In this document: positions 5,508 to 6,840 of the stretch, one piece after another
Layout of the letters: each line of letters begins with the position of its first letter
Numbering within the stretch: the stretch's first letter is position 1
Assembly (NCBI GenBank): GCA_023392075.1
Contig: JAEVZU010000234.1
Span: 1-6,840 of the forward strand
From: Bacillota bacterium
Lineage (GTDB): Bacteria; Bacillota; Clostridia; Acetivibrionales; DSM-1351
Direction: 5' to 3'
DNA length: 6,840 nt
Program-made: the position numbers and the translations under genes
Notes under the pieces: model-generated
What the model saw: the letters and a program-made list of their open reading frames with translations, nothing else
What the model was told of the DNA's origin: nothing
The model's database searches: none

Positions 5508-6272
5508 ATGAACTTTAAATTTACAAATCATAAAGAAAGTAAAAATGAAAAGAAGCAGATATGGATGTATGCATTGATTTTATTCACCGGTGCATTCATA
5601 GTTTTGTTATTGACTGCATATAGCCAGGTTAAGTTTCAAAATAATATAAGTGAGTATCAAAACAAGCTATCGTCTCAGGAAAAGGCAAAAATAAATGCAG
5701 TTACCGATTTTAACAGTGCTGTTAAAGAAAATAAAAGACTTAAATCAGAAATTGATGCTTTAAGAAACAAGTTGGTACAGTCCGAACAACAACTTGCAAC
5801 AGAAGAAGAAAAAAGCAGTGATCTTCAAACAAAATATAATAATTCAACCGGTGCAGCTGATTTACTAATAAAGGCTCAAGCCGACTATATTAAAGAAGAT
5901 TATATAACCTGCGCAATAAACCTGAAATTCAATATAAATACTACTTATCTCAGCAGCAGTGCATTGCAGTTGTATAATGAATTGGCATCAAACAGCTATT
6001 CTAAAGCATCCTTGTTATTGTATAGGGAAGGGTACGGAAATTATAGAAATAAAAATTATTCCGAAGCAATACTAAATTTCTCCAGAGCAATAGAATTCTC
6101 AGAAAAGAATGAATACTATGTAGATGATGCATACTATTATATGGCTAATTCATATTATAAAACCTCAAATTTTGAGGGTGTAAAGAAGACAATAGGGGAA
6201 TTTTTTATAAATTGTCCCAGGAGTTCCTTTACTAAAGATATGAAGGTGTTAAGTAAAAAAGTAGCCGAGTAA
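5508..6272 (+). CDS. Membrane-anchored coiled-coil protein with TPR-like C-terminus, function unknown
   Basis: I do not recognise a named family. From ATG 5508 the protein has 254 residues: a basic N-terminus (MNFKFTNHKESKNEKKQ), one membrane helix (about 19-38), a charged coiled-coil region (about 46-112, with repeated E/K and heptad-like L/I), and a C-terminal helical part with two TPR-like units (about 169-201, GYGNYRNKNYSEAILNFSRAIE; about 207-236, DAYYYMANSYYKTSNFEGVK), reminiscent of YbgF/CpoB or BamD-type TPR pairs. The positive-inside rule puts the N-terminus in the cytoplasm and the coiled coil plus TPR outside. The reading frame is open back to GTG 5466, which overlaps the DUF4446 stop by one base, but GGAGG at 5492-5496 points to 5508. 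It forms a two-gene unit with the DUF4446 gene. A scaffold role at the cell surface is plausible but unproven. Confidence 0.8.
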   Translation: MNFKFTNHKESKNEKKQIWMYALILFTGAFIVLLLTAYSQVKFQNNISEYQNKLSSQEKAKINAVTDFNSAVKENKRLKSEIDALRNKLVQSEQQLATEEEKSSDLQTKYNNSTGAADLLIKAQADYIKEDYITCAINLKFNINTTYLSSSALQLYNELASNSYSKASLLLYREGYGNYRNKNYSEAILNFSRAIEFSEKNEYYVDDAYYYMANSYYKTSNFEGVKKTIGEFFINCPRSSFTKDMKVLSKKVAE

Positions 6273-6351
6273 TAAAATAGGAAAAGCATAGAAGTGAGTT
6301 TTGGTAACAATTACACACGGTTTTTTAAAAAAGTTTTCTATAATTAAAGTG

Positions 6352-6380
6352 TTGACAAATAGTCGGATTCATTGTAAAAT
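6352..6380 (+). promoter_or_regulatory. Strong sigma-A promoter for the tRNA-Ser operon
   Basis: TTGACA (6352-6357), a 17-bp spacer and TAAAAT (6375-6380) match the housekeeping consensus closely. The DNA just upstream (6321-6350) is nearly all A and T, including the palindrome TTTTTTAAAAAA (6321-6332), and resembles an UP element. The start would be near 6387, giving a leader of about 20 nt before the first tRNA. No clear terminator separates it from the TPR gene ending at 6272. Confidence 0.88.
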
Positions 6381-6406
6381 TAAGTTCGTTGCTGACGCGA
6401 TAACTT

Positions 6407-6497
6407 GGAGAGATGGTCGAGTTGGTTTAAGGCACCGGTCTTGAAAACCGGCGTAGGTGTGAGCCTACCGTGAGTTCGAATCTCACTCTCTCCGCCA
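6407..6497 (+). tRNA. tRNA-Ser (anticodon UGA)
   Basis: This is a class II tRNA: acceptor GGAGAGA (6407-6413) pairs with TCTCTCC (6487-6493), discriminator G6494 and encoded CCA 6495-6497. The anticodon stem is CCGGT/ACCGG with loop CTTGAAA, giving anticodon TGA at 6442-6444, which reads UCA. The long variable arm (GTAGG-tgtgag-CCTAC) and T arm (GTGAG/CTCAC with TTCGAAT) confirm a serine tRNA. Confidence 0.97.
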
Positions 6498-6506
6498 ATT
6501 GAATAG

Positions 6507-6531
6507 AAGCTGACCCTTAATGGGTCAGCTT
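6507..6531 (+). other. Perfect 10-bp hairpin between the two tRNA-Ser genes
   Basis: AAGCTGACCC (6507-6516) pairs exactly with GGGTCAGCTT (6522-6531) around the loop ttaat. The following sequence is A-rich on the + strand (aaaataaat), and no T-run follows on the - strand either, so it does not look like an intrinsic terminator. It may be a processing or spacing element in the shared tRNA precursor. Confidence 0.65.
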
Positions 6532-6540
6532 AAAATAAAT

Positions 6541-6632
6541 GGAGAAGTACCCAAGCAGGTCGAAGGGGACGGTTTGCTAAACCGTTAGTAGGAGTAATCC
6601 TAGCCGGGGTTCGAATCCCCGCTTCTCCGCCA
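6541..6632 (+). tRNA. tRNA-Ser (anticodon GCU)
   Basis: Acceptor GGAGAAG (6541-6547) pairs with CTTCTCC (6622-6628), discriminator G6629 and encoded CCA 6630-6632. The anticodon stem is ACGGT/ACCGT with loop TTGCTAA, giving anticodon GCT at 6576-6578, which reads AGC and AGU. A long variable arm (TAGGA-gtaa-TCCTA) marks it as class II serine tRNA. It lacks its own obvious promoter and is likely co-transcribed from 6352. Confidence 0.97.
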
Positions 6633-6640
6633 CAATTTGT

Positions 6641-6677
6641 CCGAAAACCCTGATTTTATCAGGGTTTTCGGCGTTTT
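6641..6677 (+). terminator. Intrinsic terminator of the tRNA-Ser operon
   Basis: A perfect 14-bp stem (6641-6654 with 6658-6671; core AACCCTGAT/ATCAGGGTT) with a 3-nt loop is followed by CG and TTTT (6674-6677). It begins 9 bp after the CCA end of the second tRNA. The T-run is short, so some read-through to the next hairpin is possible. Confidence 0.8.
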
Positions 6678-6683
6678 AACAAG

Positions 6684-6731
6684 AAAAAAACACCGGATTT
6701 GGAGAAAAGTTTTCAAATCGGGTGTTTTTTT
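6684..6731. terminator. Bidirectional terminator between tRNA operon and transposase
   Basis: Seven A plus CACCGGATTTG (6684-6701) face CAAATCGGGTG plus seven T (6714-6731), pairing with a single G-G mismatch. The A-run before and T-run after allow termination from both strands: read-through from the tRNAs on + and the convergent transposase gene on -. Confidence 0.8.
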
Positions 6732-6763
6732 GAATTTTGTTCGAAAATAAGGAGGATTATCTC

Positions 6764-6840
6764 CTACATTGCTTCAATTAACCTTTTGACACCCACCATT
6801 TTGATGGCCCTTCTCAAATTATAGGCAAGGAAACCAAGCC
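6764..6840 (-). CDS. Transposase C-terminus (partial, probably IS1182-like DDE family)
   Basis: Read on the - strand, the frame entering at the window edge encodes 24 residues, LGFLAYNLRRAIKMVGVKRL and then IEAM, followed by TAG (complement of 6764-6766). The AYNLRRAIxxxGVKxLIEA pattern is the usual C-terminal helix of IS1182-like and related DDE transposases. The rest of the gene lies beyond 6840, so integrity cannot be judged. An insertion-sequence end is expected somewhere between about 6732 and 6763, but I cannot identify its inverted repeat from one side. A small dyad (GGAG-gattat-CTCC, 6751-6764) touches the stop codon. The element sits just past the tRNA-Ser terminators, pointing toward them. 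Confidence 0.7.
   Translation of the reverse strand, partial: LGFLAYNLRRAIKMVGVKRLIEAM

Noticed and set aside
1..6840. CRISPR array, toxin-antitoxin, phage or defence system
   Set aside because: No regularly spaced repeats, no matching protein motifs and no phage genes are seen. Apart from the transposase end, the window is housekeeping in content.

Overview
The window looks like an origin-proximal stretch of chromosome from a low-GC Firmicute of the class Clostridia. The evidence is the AT-rich base use, the remB-gyrB gene pair (which follows recF near dnaA in Bacillus and many clostridia), a chromosomal parA/parB pair, and two perfect 16-bp parS sites. The protein style (GyrB, ParB, and a DUF4446 protein after parB) fits mesophilic Ruminiclostridium-like clostridia. 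That genus-level guess is inference from memory, not a search result.

Layout, left to right. (1) 3-2232: remB (DUF370) and gyrB, 31 bp apart on the + strand, closed by a strong intrinsic terminator at 2273-2320. (2) 2233-3144: about 0.9 kb without a convincing gene. It is bracketed by two identical parS sites (2320-2335 and 3021-3036, about 700 bp apart) and contains a 33-bp imperfect direct repeat with GC-rich dyads, several AT-rich hairpins and two candidate extended -10 promoters reading toward parA. (3) 3145-4766: parA (soj, TTG start) and parB (spo0J), 5 bp apart, followed by a terminator at 4765-4806. (4) 4933-6272: a DUF4446 membrane protein, then a protein with one membrane segment, a coiled coil and a TPR-like C-terminus. 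These two appear co-transcribed. (5) 6352-6731: a strong sigma-A-type promoter, tRNA-Ser(UGA), tRNA-Ser(GCU) and two terminator hairpins. (6) 6764-6840: the C-terminal end of a transposase on the - strand, cut by the window edge.

How the parts fit together: GyrB, with GyrA encoded elsewhere, supplies supercoiling. ParA, ParB and parS form the origin-segregation system, with ParB loading on the two parS sites next to its own operon. One parS lies between the two candidate parA promoters, which suggests local autoregulation. The two membrane proteins downstream are next to parAB, but the sequence does not prove a link to segregation.

Most of the window is conventional housekeeping DNA. I found no convincing new multi-gene system. 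The parts most worth a second look are the parS-bracketed gene-free interval with its repeat, the unusual residues at drug- and ATP-site positions of GyrB, and the uncharacterised membrane pair after parB.
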